5,802 bases of DNA from assembly GCA_938045435.1 (NCBI GenBank), contig CALIBA010000154.1:1-5802 (forward strand). The letters are read 5' to 3'. The notes below the pieces were generated by a model. The model did not search any database and was not told the DNA's origin. It saw only the letters and a list, made by a program, of their open reading frames with translations. Within the stretch, counting starts at the first letter, position 1. Every line of letters begins with the position of its first letter. Positions 1-5,190 of the stretch are shown one piece after another. The DNA comes from an uncultured Selenomonas sp. GTDB lineage: Bacteria; Bacillota; Negativicutes; Selenomonadales; Selenomonadaceae. The position numbers were made by a program, and so were the translations under genes.

Positions 1-2
1 TA

Positions 3-359
3 CCGGAACATATAATGTTCGTAATCACTACGGACGGAATGGAAAATGCCGGCCGCCGGTACAACAGCGAAAAAGTGAAGCAGATGATTGAGCGGCAGAA
101 AGCAAAATATGGTTGGGAGTTTTTGTTTCTTGGTGACAATATTGACGCGGTAGAGACCGCAAGCACAAGTAAATGCTTTTTTGAGAATCCGGGGAATGAT
201 TCACTCCGATTTTTTCTTTGGCAGGAACTTATGTTAAAGCATCCGGAACGGATGCGCAGCCCGATGCAGCAGGCAGCGTTCTATGGGGATTGGGAAGTTT
301 CCACAACAAGCAGGGCTTTTGTGTCAAGAAAATTGCTTAATATTTGGCATAATTTTTGA
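3..359 (+). pseudogene. vWA-domain protein, C-terminal part, with replaced tail
   Basis: The frame is open from the window edge; the first in-frame ATG at 15 is internal, because P-E-H-I precedes it and continues the domain. FVITTDGMENA and the following stretch ending NIDAVETA (to about 161) match the late part of a von Willebrand A domain protein family common in Clostridia, which I recognise by memory. In that family the chain normally goes on with another ~80 residues rich in Gly, Arg and Ala. Here, from about 162, the sequence changes to an unrelated tail (SKCFFENPGND, then MLKHPERMRSP) ending at TGA 357-359. I do not recognise this tail. The simplest reading is a deletion or recombination join that happens to stay in frame. 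Such proteins probably bind metal through a MIDAS site in the N-terminal part, which is outside the window. The next gene is 87 bases away; the vWA gene is not a canonical BREX component. Confidence 0.7.
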
Positions 360-446
360 TTGATTTTATTCGTTTCTTGGAGTAGAGTATAAACGAGAAT
401 TTTAACTTGCTGCGAGTGACTTTATACATCGAAAAAGAGGTTCTTT

Positions 447-674
447 ATGGATTTCATGACGATTAAGCAGGCTTCTGAAAAATGGGGAATCTGCACAAGG
501 AGAGTACAGACATTATGCACGGAAGGGCGAATTGATGGTGTCGAGCGTTTAGGCCATCAGTGGGTCATTACTATTAACGCCGAAAAACCGAGGGATGCCA
601 GAATCAAAAGCGGCAGATACATTAAAACAAGATCCGGAAATGGAGAGAACGAAGATGGAAAGAAAACCGTATAG
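447..674 (+). CDS. small helix-turn-helix DNA-binding protein
   Basis: This 75-residue protein starts with MDFMTIKQASEKWGI and continues RRVQTLCTEGRIDG, an excisionase/MerR-like winged helix-turn-helix (roughly residues 4-45). It is followed by a tail (AEKPRDARIKSGRYIK) typical of a small DNA-binding family common in Clostridia. Homologues are usually 60-75 residues long and consist of little but the DNA-binding domain. AAAGAGG at 434-440 lies six bases before the ATG at 447; an ATG at 456 is a possible alternative start. The gene ends with TAG at 672-674 and overlaps the brxA start at 655 by 20 bases in another frame, so the two are probably translationally coupled. Inferred role: a local transcription regulator of the BREX operon. 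It is intact, unlike its neighbours. No clear promoter is visible in the 87 bases before it. Confidence 0.8.
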   Translation: MDFMTIKQASEKWGICTRRVQTLCTEGRIDGVERLGHQWVITINAEKPRDARIKSGRYIKTRSGNGENEDGKKTV

Positions 675-1749
675 TGCCGGAGCAGTGAAATTTTCGTTCT
701 GGTTCATGGAATTTCGGAAAACAGTGCAGCTTTTGAGTGAGGGTAAGAGCTTTGTAGACATTAAAAAGTTGAATGAAGAGACAAACATCTATGGCGTACC
801 GACAAAACTGCGAGCGTAGCAGATTTATTCTACCGTAACAGCCCGTATCAAGACGTTAGATGAAAGCTTTTACCCAATCTTTTTGAGCAGTGATCTTGCT
901 ACACAAAAATTATTTGTGCTGACTGCGGCTCTTTTGCATGACACGCTGTTCTTTGATTTTGTGTATGAAGTAGTGCGTGAAAAAATGATTCTTGGTTCGG
1001 ATGAGCTGACGGATGCAGATCTACAGATATTCTTCAAAAATAAGCAGGAACAGAGTGAGAAAGTAGCTTCTTTTCAAGACTATACGCTGCACCGCCTCGG
1101 TTCCTGCTATAAAACACAGCTTTATGAATCAGGACTTTTAGAAAGCAATCGAGCAAACAGCACAAGAAAACTGAAAGCGGCGTACGGTGCCGATACGCTG
1201 GAAGCAAACCTCGATTACATTGCAAAAGCCCTTGGCAATAAAGGCAGCACCGGCTGGGAGATCATCCGAAATTGCTTCTTGAACGATTTCTTCAAGGATC
1301 ACTGCCGGACTTATTCTGTCATCGGCTCCGGCAAGCGTCCGATCTACTGGTTGTTTGACAGCGGCAAGCAGAACAGATTTAAGGTCCTGGTCTATCTGCA
1401 CCGCTACACATCGGACACCATCGGCAACCTGCGAATCGACTACCTGCACAAGATGCAGCGCGTGTATGAGTCCGAGATCAACCGGATGCAGGATATGATG
1501 GATCACAGCGAGAATGCCCGTAAGGTTGCAGCAGCCGGGAAGCACAAGGATAAACTTGCCAAGCAGCTGAAGGAATGCCGGGAATACGATGAGAAGATCA
1601 GCCATCTGGCACTTTCCCGTATCGAGCTTGACCTCGATGACGGTGTAAAGATCAACTACCGCAAGCTCCAGACCGCACAGGACGGTAAGTTCTATGAGGT
1701 GCTGGCGGATAGTAAGAACATCATGGCGAAGCAGCGAGGAAAAGCGTGA
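655..1749 (+). pseudogene. brxA: brxA'-'pglX deletion fusion of a BREX operon, with internal TAG
   Basis: One reading frame holds the remains of two BREX genes. From MERKPYSAGAVKF at 655 to about 1140 (YKTQLYESGLL) it matches BrxA (DUF1819), a ~200-residue DNA-binding protein of BREX operons. A TAG at 817-819 (codon 55) interrupts it; the frame continues QIYSTVTARIKTLDESF without a shift, so this is a point nonsense mutation, probably of a GAG or AAG codon. From about 1175 (AAYGADTLEANLDYIAKAL) it becomes the C-terminus of PglX, the adenine-specific methyltransferase that marks host DNA. Diagnostic pieces are NDFFKDHCRTY, KRPIYWLFDSGK, YLHRYTSDT and IELDDGVKINY-like text (LDLDDGVKINY). About 190 of a usual ~1,100-1,200 PglX residues remain, without catalytic motifs. 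brxB and brxC, which normally lie between, are absent. The pglX part is visibly more GC-rich than the brxA part. A TTG at 883 could restart translation but has no strong binding site. Neither BREX function is likely to survive. Confidence 0.85.
817..819 (+). other. in-frame amber stop in the brxA remnant
   Basis: TAG lies between GCG (Ala) and CAG (Gln). Both sides read as continuous BrxA protein in the same frame, so a single base change explains it. The 54-residue upstream piece is too short for a working BrxA. Confidence 0.85.
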
Positions 1750-1846
1750 CCGTGTTTGCACGCATCACGCCTTGACGAGCGCCGACATCGATGCGGCAGC
1801 CGAGATGGTGAAGGAAAAGAAATAAGAGGAACAGGAGGCGTTTGAA

Positions 1847-2329
1847 ATGATTTTATACCATGGAAGCAATGTTATCGTAAAACAACCGAAATTTATCCGG
1901 CAAAATCGCTATCTGGACTTCGGTTTTGGATTTTATACCACCACCAACTGCGATCAGGCAGTGAACTTCGCTCAAAAGGTCACTGACCGCCGCAAAACAG
2001 GAGCCGCTACGCTGAATATTTATTCCGTAGAGGAAGCAGTGGCTTTCAAGCAGTGCAGTTTGCTGCGCTTTGACAGCCCGGATGAAGCATGGTTGGATTT
2101 TGTAGCTGATAACCGTCAGGGAACCTATCAGGGAAAGCAACATGACCTGATTTATGGTGCAGTGGCAAATGATGATGTGTATCGCACCATTACCCTGTAT
2201 ATGACCGGAGTGTTGGATAAGGAACAAACACTGGCGGCACTCAAGATTCGGAAATTGTTCAACCAGCTGGTGTTTGCAACTGAGAAGTCCCTGCAATACT
2301 TGCATTTTGAAGGGAGGGAGCTTGTATGA
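1847..2329 (+). CDS. DUF3990 protein, ADP-ribosyltransferase-like fold
   Basis: This 160-residue protein begins MILYHGSN and has a GFGFYTTT motif near residues 26-33, followed by DQAVNFAQ; this is the N-terminal signature of DUF3990. By established classification the family belongs to the ADP-ribosyltransferase superfamily, which uses NAD+. The visible candidates for NAD-binding and catalytic residues are His5 (YHGS), Tyr30 (FYTT) and, less surely, Gln140 in NQLVFAT near the C-terminus. The middle holds LDFVADNR and DLIYGAVANDDVYRTI, also typical. AGGAGG sits just upstream of the ATG in a good position. The stop overlaps the next start by four bases (ATGA at 2326-2329), which implies coupled translation. 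Length is normal and nothing is broken. It may modify a host or phage protein or nucleic acid; this is inference, and the target is unknown. Its place between pglX and pglZ remnants fits an accessory BREX cargo gene. Confidence 0.85.
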   Translation: MILYHGSNVIVKQPKFIRQNRYLDFGFGFYTTTNCDQAVNFAQKVTDRRKTGAATLNIYSVEEAVAFKQCSLLRFDSPDEAWLDFVADNRQGTYQGKQHDLIYGAVANDDVYRTITLYMTGVLDKEQTLAALKIRKLFNQLVFATEKSLQYLHFEGRELV

Positions 2330-2565
2330 ACGAAGATCAGTTCAGCGCAATGCTTGCAATCATTGTGCCGCCCATCATCGAACAGATTACAAAAAACAGC
2401 AATGTGGATGATGAGAAAGCGATTTCCCGCTTTTATCAGTCCAAGCTCTATCAGGAGCTTTCGGATGAAAAATCAAAATTGTGGCACTACAGCCCGATGA
2501 CGCTGTATACCATGTATCAAGATGAACTTCTGACAGGCTCCTATGATTACCCGGAGGAGGCGTGA
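2326..2565 (+). CDS. small hypothetical protein linked to DUF3990/DUF3791
   Basis: A 79-residue acidic protein, MNEDQFSAMLAIIVPPIIEQ at the start, then an alpha-helical-looking middle (DDEKAISRFYQSKLYQEL) and a conserved-looking end (LWHYSPMTLYTMYQDELLTG). I recognise similar small proteins beside DUF3791 and DUF3990 genes in Clostridia but know no function. The start overlaps the DUF3990 stop by ATGA, and the GGAGG at 2315-2319 inside that gene serves as its ribosome binding site. The next gene begins three bases after its stop. No signal peptide, membrane segment or metal-binding cluster is visible. Given the size and coupling it could be an antitoxin or a partner subunit of the ADP-ribosyltransferase-like protein; that is inference only. 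Confidence 0.75.
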   Translation: MNEDQFSAMLAIIVPPIIEQITKNSNVDDEKAISRFYQSKLYQELSDEKSKLWHYSPMTLYTMYQDELLTGSYDYPEEA

Positions 2566-2568
2566 GAG

Positions 2569-2790
2569 ATGAGCAAAGAATCCAATTTTTTGATTTATTG
2601 CATGGAGCGGTACCGTCATTTCAAAGGGCTTTCCGGTGCGGATGTGGCAAAGACCTTTGACGAGTATGGTATCTATGGGTATATCATAAAATATTTTGAA
2701 TCACTGCACACAATGGGGGATCATTGCATCGTGCAGGATATTGACGATTATATTAGCAGCATCACAGGCAACAAACGGATCAAGGCGTAA
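2569..2790 (+). CDS. DUF3791 family protein
   Basis: This 73-residue protein matches the DUF3791 pattern: an N-terminal FLIYCMERYRHFKGLSGADVA helix region, then FDEYGIYGYIIKYFESLH, then CIVQDIDDYI. In this family a short domain of that size is the whole protein. GGAGGAGG at 2553-2560, inside the end of the preceding gene, lies well placed for the ATG at 2569. It is the last gene of a three-gene run whose members overlap or almost touch, so all three are probably one transcript. Function is unknown. The repeated association of DUF3791 with DUF3990 in Firmicutes, known to me from genome neighbourhoods, suggests a neutralising or targeting partner for the ADP-ribosyltransferase-like protein (inference). 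The gene is intact. Confidence 0.85.
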   Translation: MSKESNFLIYCMERYRHFKGLSGADVAKTFDEYGIYGYIIKYFESLHTMGDHCIVQDIDDYISSITGNKRIKA

Positions 2791-2842
2791 CTGCCTGTAT
2801 AATATTCCCCAAAGGACAATCTATCAAGTAAAGGAAATTGAT

Positions 2843-3145
2843 ATGGCAGAATTGAACCTGAAACAAATTATAGATCTCCTGAATGCGGAATTTACCGGGG
2901 ATACCCGGAAACTGGTTTTCTGGTACGATGACAAGGCGGAATTTGCCGAGGATATGGAGACGGTTGAGCTTCAGAATGCGAAGATCTACCATCTCCGGCC
3001 GGACAACCAGTTCTATACAAAGTATTTTCTGGAGCGTGTTGATAAGACCACGAATTATCTGATCTATGCACCGTTCCCCAAACCGGATGTAAGGGACAAC
3101 CATCTGGAAGACACAATGCAAAGACCTGCTTTCTTTGAGCCATGA
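2843..3145 (+). pseudogene. pglZ: pglZ, N-terminal remnant (BREX phosphatase-like protein)
   Basis: The first ~90 residues read as the N-terminus of BREX type 1 PglZ: LNLKQIIDLLNAEF, then RKLVFWYDDKAEFAEDM, NQFYTKYFLERVDKTTNYLI and YAPFPKPDVRDNHLEDT. PglZ is an alkaline-phosphatase-superfamily protein needed for BREX host protection and phage exclusion, normally about 800-870 residues. Here the match stops at about 3116 and nine unrelated residues (MQRPAFFEP) lead to TGA 3143-3145. No further PglZ sequence is seen in any frame downstream, so this is a deletion rather than a frameshift. The ATG at 2843 has AAGGA at 2831-2835 as ribosome binding site. A TATAAT at 2798-2803 in the gap before it lacks a convincing -35 box. 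The catalytic metal-binding core is lost. Confidence 0.85.
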
Positions 3146-3207
3146 GCTGACAGCACCGAAAAAGCGCAACCCAAAGTCATCAGCAAAAAATCCGGGAGAT
3201 TCCACAA

Positions 3208-3598
3208 ATGGAAAAGAAAAAGAAACTGACGAAGGCTGAGCGAAATGAAGCACGTCTCCGAAAAAGATGAACAAGCATTACCGAGAACGCTTTCATGTGG
3301 ATGCCGTGAATGCCGCTAAAGATTTGCAGGAGCTTGGGGTCAATTATACACAGGAGTACTCGACCGGATAAAACAGGCTGAATAACAGCAGCTCCGGCAG
3401 CTTAGAGTAGAGCGAGAAGCGAAAAAACGGGAACGCTTGGCAGAACTGTATGATGACTGCGATGGTCGTTTTGCCTTTATCTCCGGATATGCAGATGTCG
3501 TCGCACCGTATGGTGTGATATGGGAAGAAGTCGGCATTGATCCGAGATTGCCGTTCGAGGAAAAAGTGAAGCTCTATCATATGCAGATGTTAGGCTGA
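3208..3598 (+). pseudogene. broken small hypothetical gene spread over three frames
   Basis: Three consecutive short frames look like pieces of one gene. The first (3208-3270) reads MEKKKKLTKAERNEARLRK. The second (3267-3371) reads MNKHYRERFHVDAVNAAKDL, then ELGVNYTQEYST. The third, starting about 3362, reads RIKQAE, a TAA stop at 3383-3385, then QQLRQLRVEREAKKRERLAE, LYDDCDGRFAFISGYADVV and APYGVIWEEVGID, ending TGA 3596-3598. One missing A in the run at 3260-3265 would join pieces one and two. The end resembles a widespread short Clostridia protein with a FAFIAGYT...PYGVTWEE pattern of unknown function (from memory). Pieces one and two also share an ATGA overlap, so they could have been separate coupled genes. 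Charged, helical and without membrane segments. Almost certainly not functional. Confidence 0.55.
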
Positions 3599-3631
3599 TA
3601 ATTATGCAGACGGTATCTGCACAATTTGCAA

Positions 3632-3660
3632 CAAAAAGAGGAGCAGGTCAAGGCTCCTCG
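3632..3660 (-). terminator. rho-independent terminator of the ImmA-like gene
   Basis: GAGGAGC (3638-3644) pairs with GCTCCTC (3653-3659) around an 8-base loop. On the minus strand the stem is followed by five T (3637-3633). It begins about ten bases after the TAA of the ImmA/IrrE-like pseudogene, exactly where a terminator is expected. Confidence 0.8.
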
Positions 3661-3668
3661 AAGGTACA

Positions 3669-4178
3669 TTATTTCAAAAAGTTGCTCTTATGTTCCGGTG
3701 CGTGCAGATTATATCCAAGTGTGGCCAGGTGTGCTACCTTAAGCACAACCAGATTGATGTCGGTAGACATCGCGCTTGCGATCTGCTAGGCTGTGTATCC
3801 ATACTCATAGATGTAGCGAAGGACTTCATCGCTGTCCATCAGGATTTCCGCTACTACAATGTTGGCTTTATATTCAGGTTTGGATTTCATGTCATAGAGC
3901 ATGAACTCATGAATCTGGGTAGTTTTCGCCATATTCCAGTGAAGCCGGTCATGCCCTAATTCATGTGCGCACACGATGTGCAGCATATTTTCACCCAGAC
4001 TGTTATTCAGGAAAATAAAACAACTTAGCTTAATCACCCGGTACATTCACTTCAGGGAACCAAAATTTTCGCAAAGCATAACATGGATACCAAGCTGCCT
4101 TGCAATTTCAAAAGGGTCTCCGGAACCGCAGCTTCTTACCGGTTTCTCGCCGACCCGTGAAAGCTGTTCTGCATTCAT
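3669..4178 (-). pseudogene. ImmA/IrrE-type metallopeptidase, two nonsense mutations
   Basis: Read on the minus strand from ATG 4178-4176, the frame would give 169 residues ending at TAA 3671-3669. It holds DPFEIARQLGIHVMLCENF (first third), FIFLNNSL, then the zinc-metallopeptidase motif HELGH at residues 72-76 within IVCAHELGHDRLH. After it come EYKANIVVAEILM and, past a stop, STDINLVVLKVAHL and a KSNFLK end. This is the order of ImmA/IrrE (DUF955) proteins, which cleave XRE-type repressors in mobile elements and stress circuits. TGA at 4049-4047 (codon 44, probably from GGA) and TAG at 3788-3786 (codon 131) interrupt it, both without frame change. AAGGTGG at 4189-4183 is a good ribosome binding site. 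The longest uninterrupted piece (4046-3786) keeps HELGH. The usual XRE repressor partner is not seen upstream. Forward frames over this region are shadows. Confidence 0.85.
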
Positions 4179-4226
4179 AATACCACCTTCAGTTTACAGT
4201 ATAGCCAAAAGCATGTACGATAAATA

Positions 4227-4424
4227 TCACTGATAGGTTTTTTTACTCCTCGTTTTCGTGGCGTATTTTTTATTGTTCTCTTTGGCAATCCGGTAGGCAT
4301 CGGTCAGAGCTTTATAAGCACCTTCGATGGCATTCCATTCACTTTTTAGGTGAAAGTAAGAAAGTTTTGTAAATGCAGTAATTATGCGGCTTTCAGCTAT
4401 AGACGCGACTATACCATGAATAAT
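4227..4424 (-). pseudogene. unrecognised C-terminal gene fragment
   Basis: A minus-strand frame is open for 65 codons with no ATG, bounded upstream by an in-frame TGA at 4427-4425, and ends at TGA 4229-4227. It reads protein-like in its second half: LKSEWNAIEGAYKALTDAYR, then IAKENNKKYA and a basic Lys/Thr-rich end. It lies about 50 bases upstream of, and in the same direction as, the ImmA-like gene, where a partner gene would be expected, but it does not look like an XRE repressor. I do not recognise the family. It may be the tail of a longer gene whose front was lost near 4425. Confidence 0.35.
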
Positions 4425-4603
4425 TCAGGTTAATGTTTGGGTTGGGTATTACCAATCTCAGCATTTTTTATTATAACAAAAAACCTCCAAGTCCCCGGTT
4501 CAACACAAAAACTATACTTGGAGGATGTGTCCATACGAACGACCTGAATAAGATTTTATGTATTTATGATACACCACTTTACAACTTTTTCATAAAATAA
4601 TGA
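4425..4603. other. AT-rich stretch without a gene
   Basis: No convincing reading frame on either strand; stops are frequent in all frames. The only clear structure is the hairpin at 4484-4524. Base composition becomes markedly AT-rich here compared with 1200-2600, marking the edge of the accessory block. Confidence 0.6.
4478..4524 (-). terminator. hairpin plus T-tract, minus strand
   Basis: CCTCCAAGT (4484-4492) is a perfect 9-base complement of ACTTGGAGG (4516-4524), with a 23-base loop. On the minus strand it is followed directly by six T (4483-4478), so it can act as a rho-independent terminator. The long loop is unusual. No gene ending just upstream on the minus strand is recognisable, so it may be left over from a lost gene or belong to a mobile element end. 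Confidence 0.45.
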
Positions 4604-4687
4604 CGTACAGGGCATTCTTATGTATAATGAGTTTGAACAAAAAACAATACAAAATGAAATAACCCTGTACGACAAATTCATTATACA
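4604..4687. repeat. two interleaved inverted repeats
   Basis: CGTACAGGG (4604-4612) is the exact complement of CCCTGTACG (4663-4671). TGTATAATGAGTTTG (4621-4635) complements CAAATTCATTATACA (4673-4687) with one mismatch that would be a G-U pair in RNA. The arms alternate A-B-A'-B', so both stems can form together only as a pseudoknot; otherwise they compete. The start codon of the transposase remnant (4620-4622) lies in the first B arm. Confidence 0.7.
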
Positions 4688-4894
4688 ACAAAAAGACACT
4701 GATTGGTAGGGGTGCAAACTACAAACAATACAGCAGAACGCTGTTTAAGAGATTATAAGAGGAAGCAGATTTCTGCAATGACATTTCGCAGCTTTGAAAG
4801 CATCGAAGAATTATGTCGGAGCAAGTGTGTGCTGCTTGGAGTGTACAATAATTCAAATTTTAACACCGCTGTCAAGGAAATCTTTAATAGATAA
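4620..4894 (+). mobile_element. internally deleted, frameshifted transposase remnant
   Basis: The start reads MYNEFEQKTIQNEITLYDKF and stops at TAG 4707-4709 after 29 residues. From about 4712 a second frame, shifted relative to the first, reads TTNNTAERCLRDYKRKQISA, then FRSFESIEELCRSKCVLLGV and a KEIF end at TAA 4892-4894. NNTAER...LR followed by a basic stretch resembles the C-terminal end of DDE transposases, best of all the IS66-like type in which this Glu completes the catalytic triad. The first two catalytic Asp residues and several hundred residues between the two pieces are missing. A possible imperfect end repeat is GTACAGGG at 4605-4612 against CCCGTGTAC at 4961-4969; this is weak. 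The element cannot move on its own. Confidence 0.6.
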
Positions 4895-5190
4895 TATGGA
4901 GACTGACCGGCGTGTTAGACTCCATAAGTTTAACGTATTAAGATCTATAAGGCAAGTTTACCCGTGTACAGTAACCAATTATTACAAATATCTTAAAATA
5001 AAATGAAAATATACTGGACATAAATATGTAGACAATGTAAAATGATAATATATAATTTGGTGTAAATAAAGGTAAAAAATGTTCGTGATAATAGTACTTT
5101 GTATACAAATATTGCATAATACAGGTAATCTATAAATATAAATATTAGCTTGTACATTTTACATCATGGTCGGATTGGAGGGAGGATAAA
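4895..5190. other. AT-rich intergenic stretch before the solute-binding protein gene
   Basis: No gene is visible. Near its start TATGGAG (4895-4901) can pair with CTCCATA (4920-4926) over an 18-base loop, a weak hairpin without a T-tract. The rest is very AT-rich and contains the promoter candidate and ribosome binding site of the gene at 5191. Confidence 0.6.
5029..5056 (+). promoter_or_regulatory. candidate sigma-A promoter for the solute-binding protein gene
   Basis: TAGACA (5029-5034) and TATAAT (5051-5056) are separated by 16 bases; five of six and six of six positions match the consensus. It would leave a leader of about 130 bases before the ATG. The AT-richness makes chance matches likely, and weaker TATAAA boxes lie at 5131-5142. 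Confidence 0.4.

Noticed and set aside
239..255. Perfect 7-base hairpin GCATCCG/CGGATGC with a 3-base loop
   Set aside because: It lies inside a reading frame, has no T-tract after it and can be chance; no role can be supported.
1138..1761. 207-codon minus-strand open frame opposite the pglX remnant
   Set aside because: It is the shadow of a GC-rich, strongly recognisable PglX C-terminus; its own translation shows no family features.
1853..2305. 150-codon minus-strand open frame opposite the DUF3990 gene
   Set aside because: The forward strand matches DUF3990 throughout and has a good ribosome binding site; the reverse frame is a by-product of codon bias.
2796..2803. TGTATAAT as a separate promoter for pglZ
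   Set aside because: There is no acceptable -35 box at the right distance and the TG is not at the extended -10 spacing.
2780..3274. 164-codon minus-strand open frame opposite pglZ
   Set aside because: The forward strand is clear PglZ; the reverse translation is low-complexity and Phe-rich with no ribosome binding site seen.
817..3788. Genome-wide recoding of TAG as an amino acid
   Set aside because: TAG appears to end the helix-turn-helix gene, and the neighbouring pseudogenes also carry TGA and TAA stops, frameshifts and deletions, so ordinary gene decay explains the data better.
3604..4233. Several plus-strand open frames of 60-90 codons
   Set aside because: They lie opposite the ImmA/IrrE-like gene, whose minus-strand reading has a HELGH motif, ribosome binding site and terminator.
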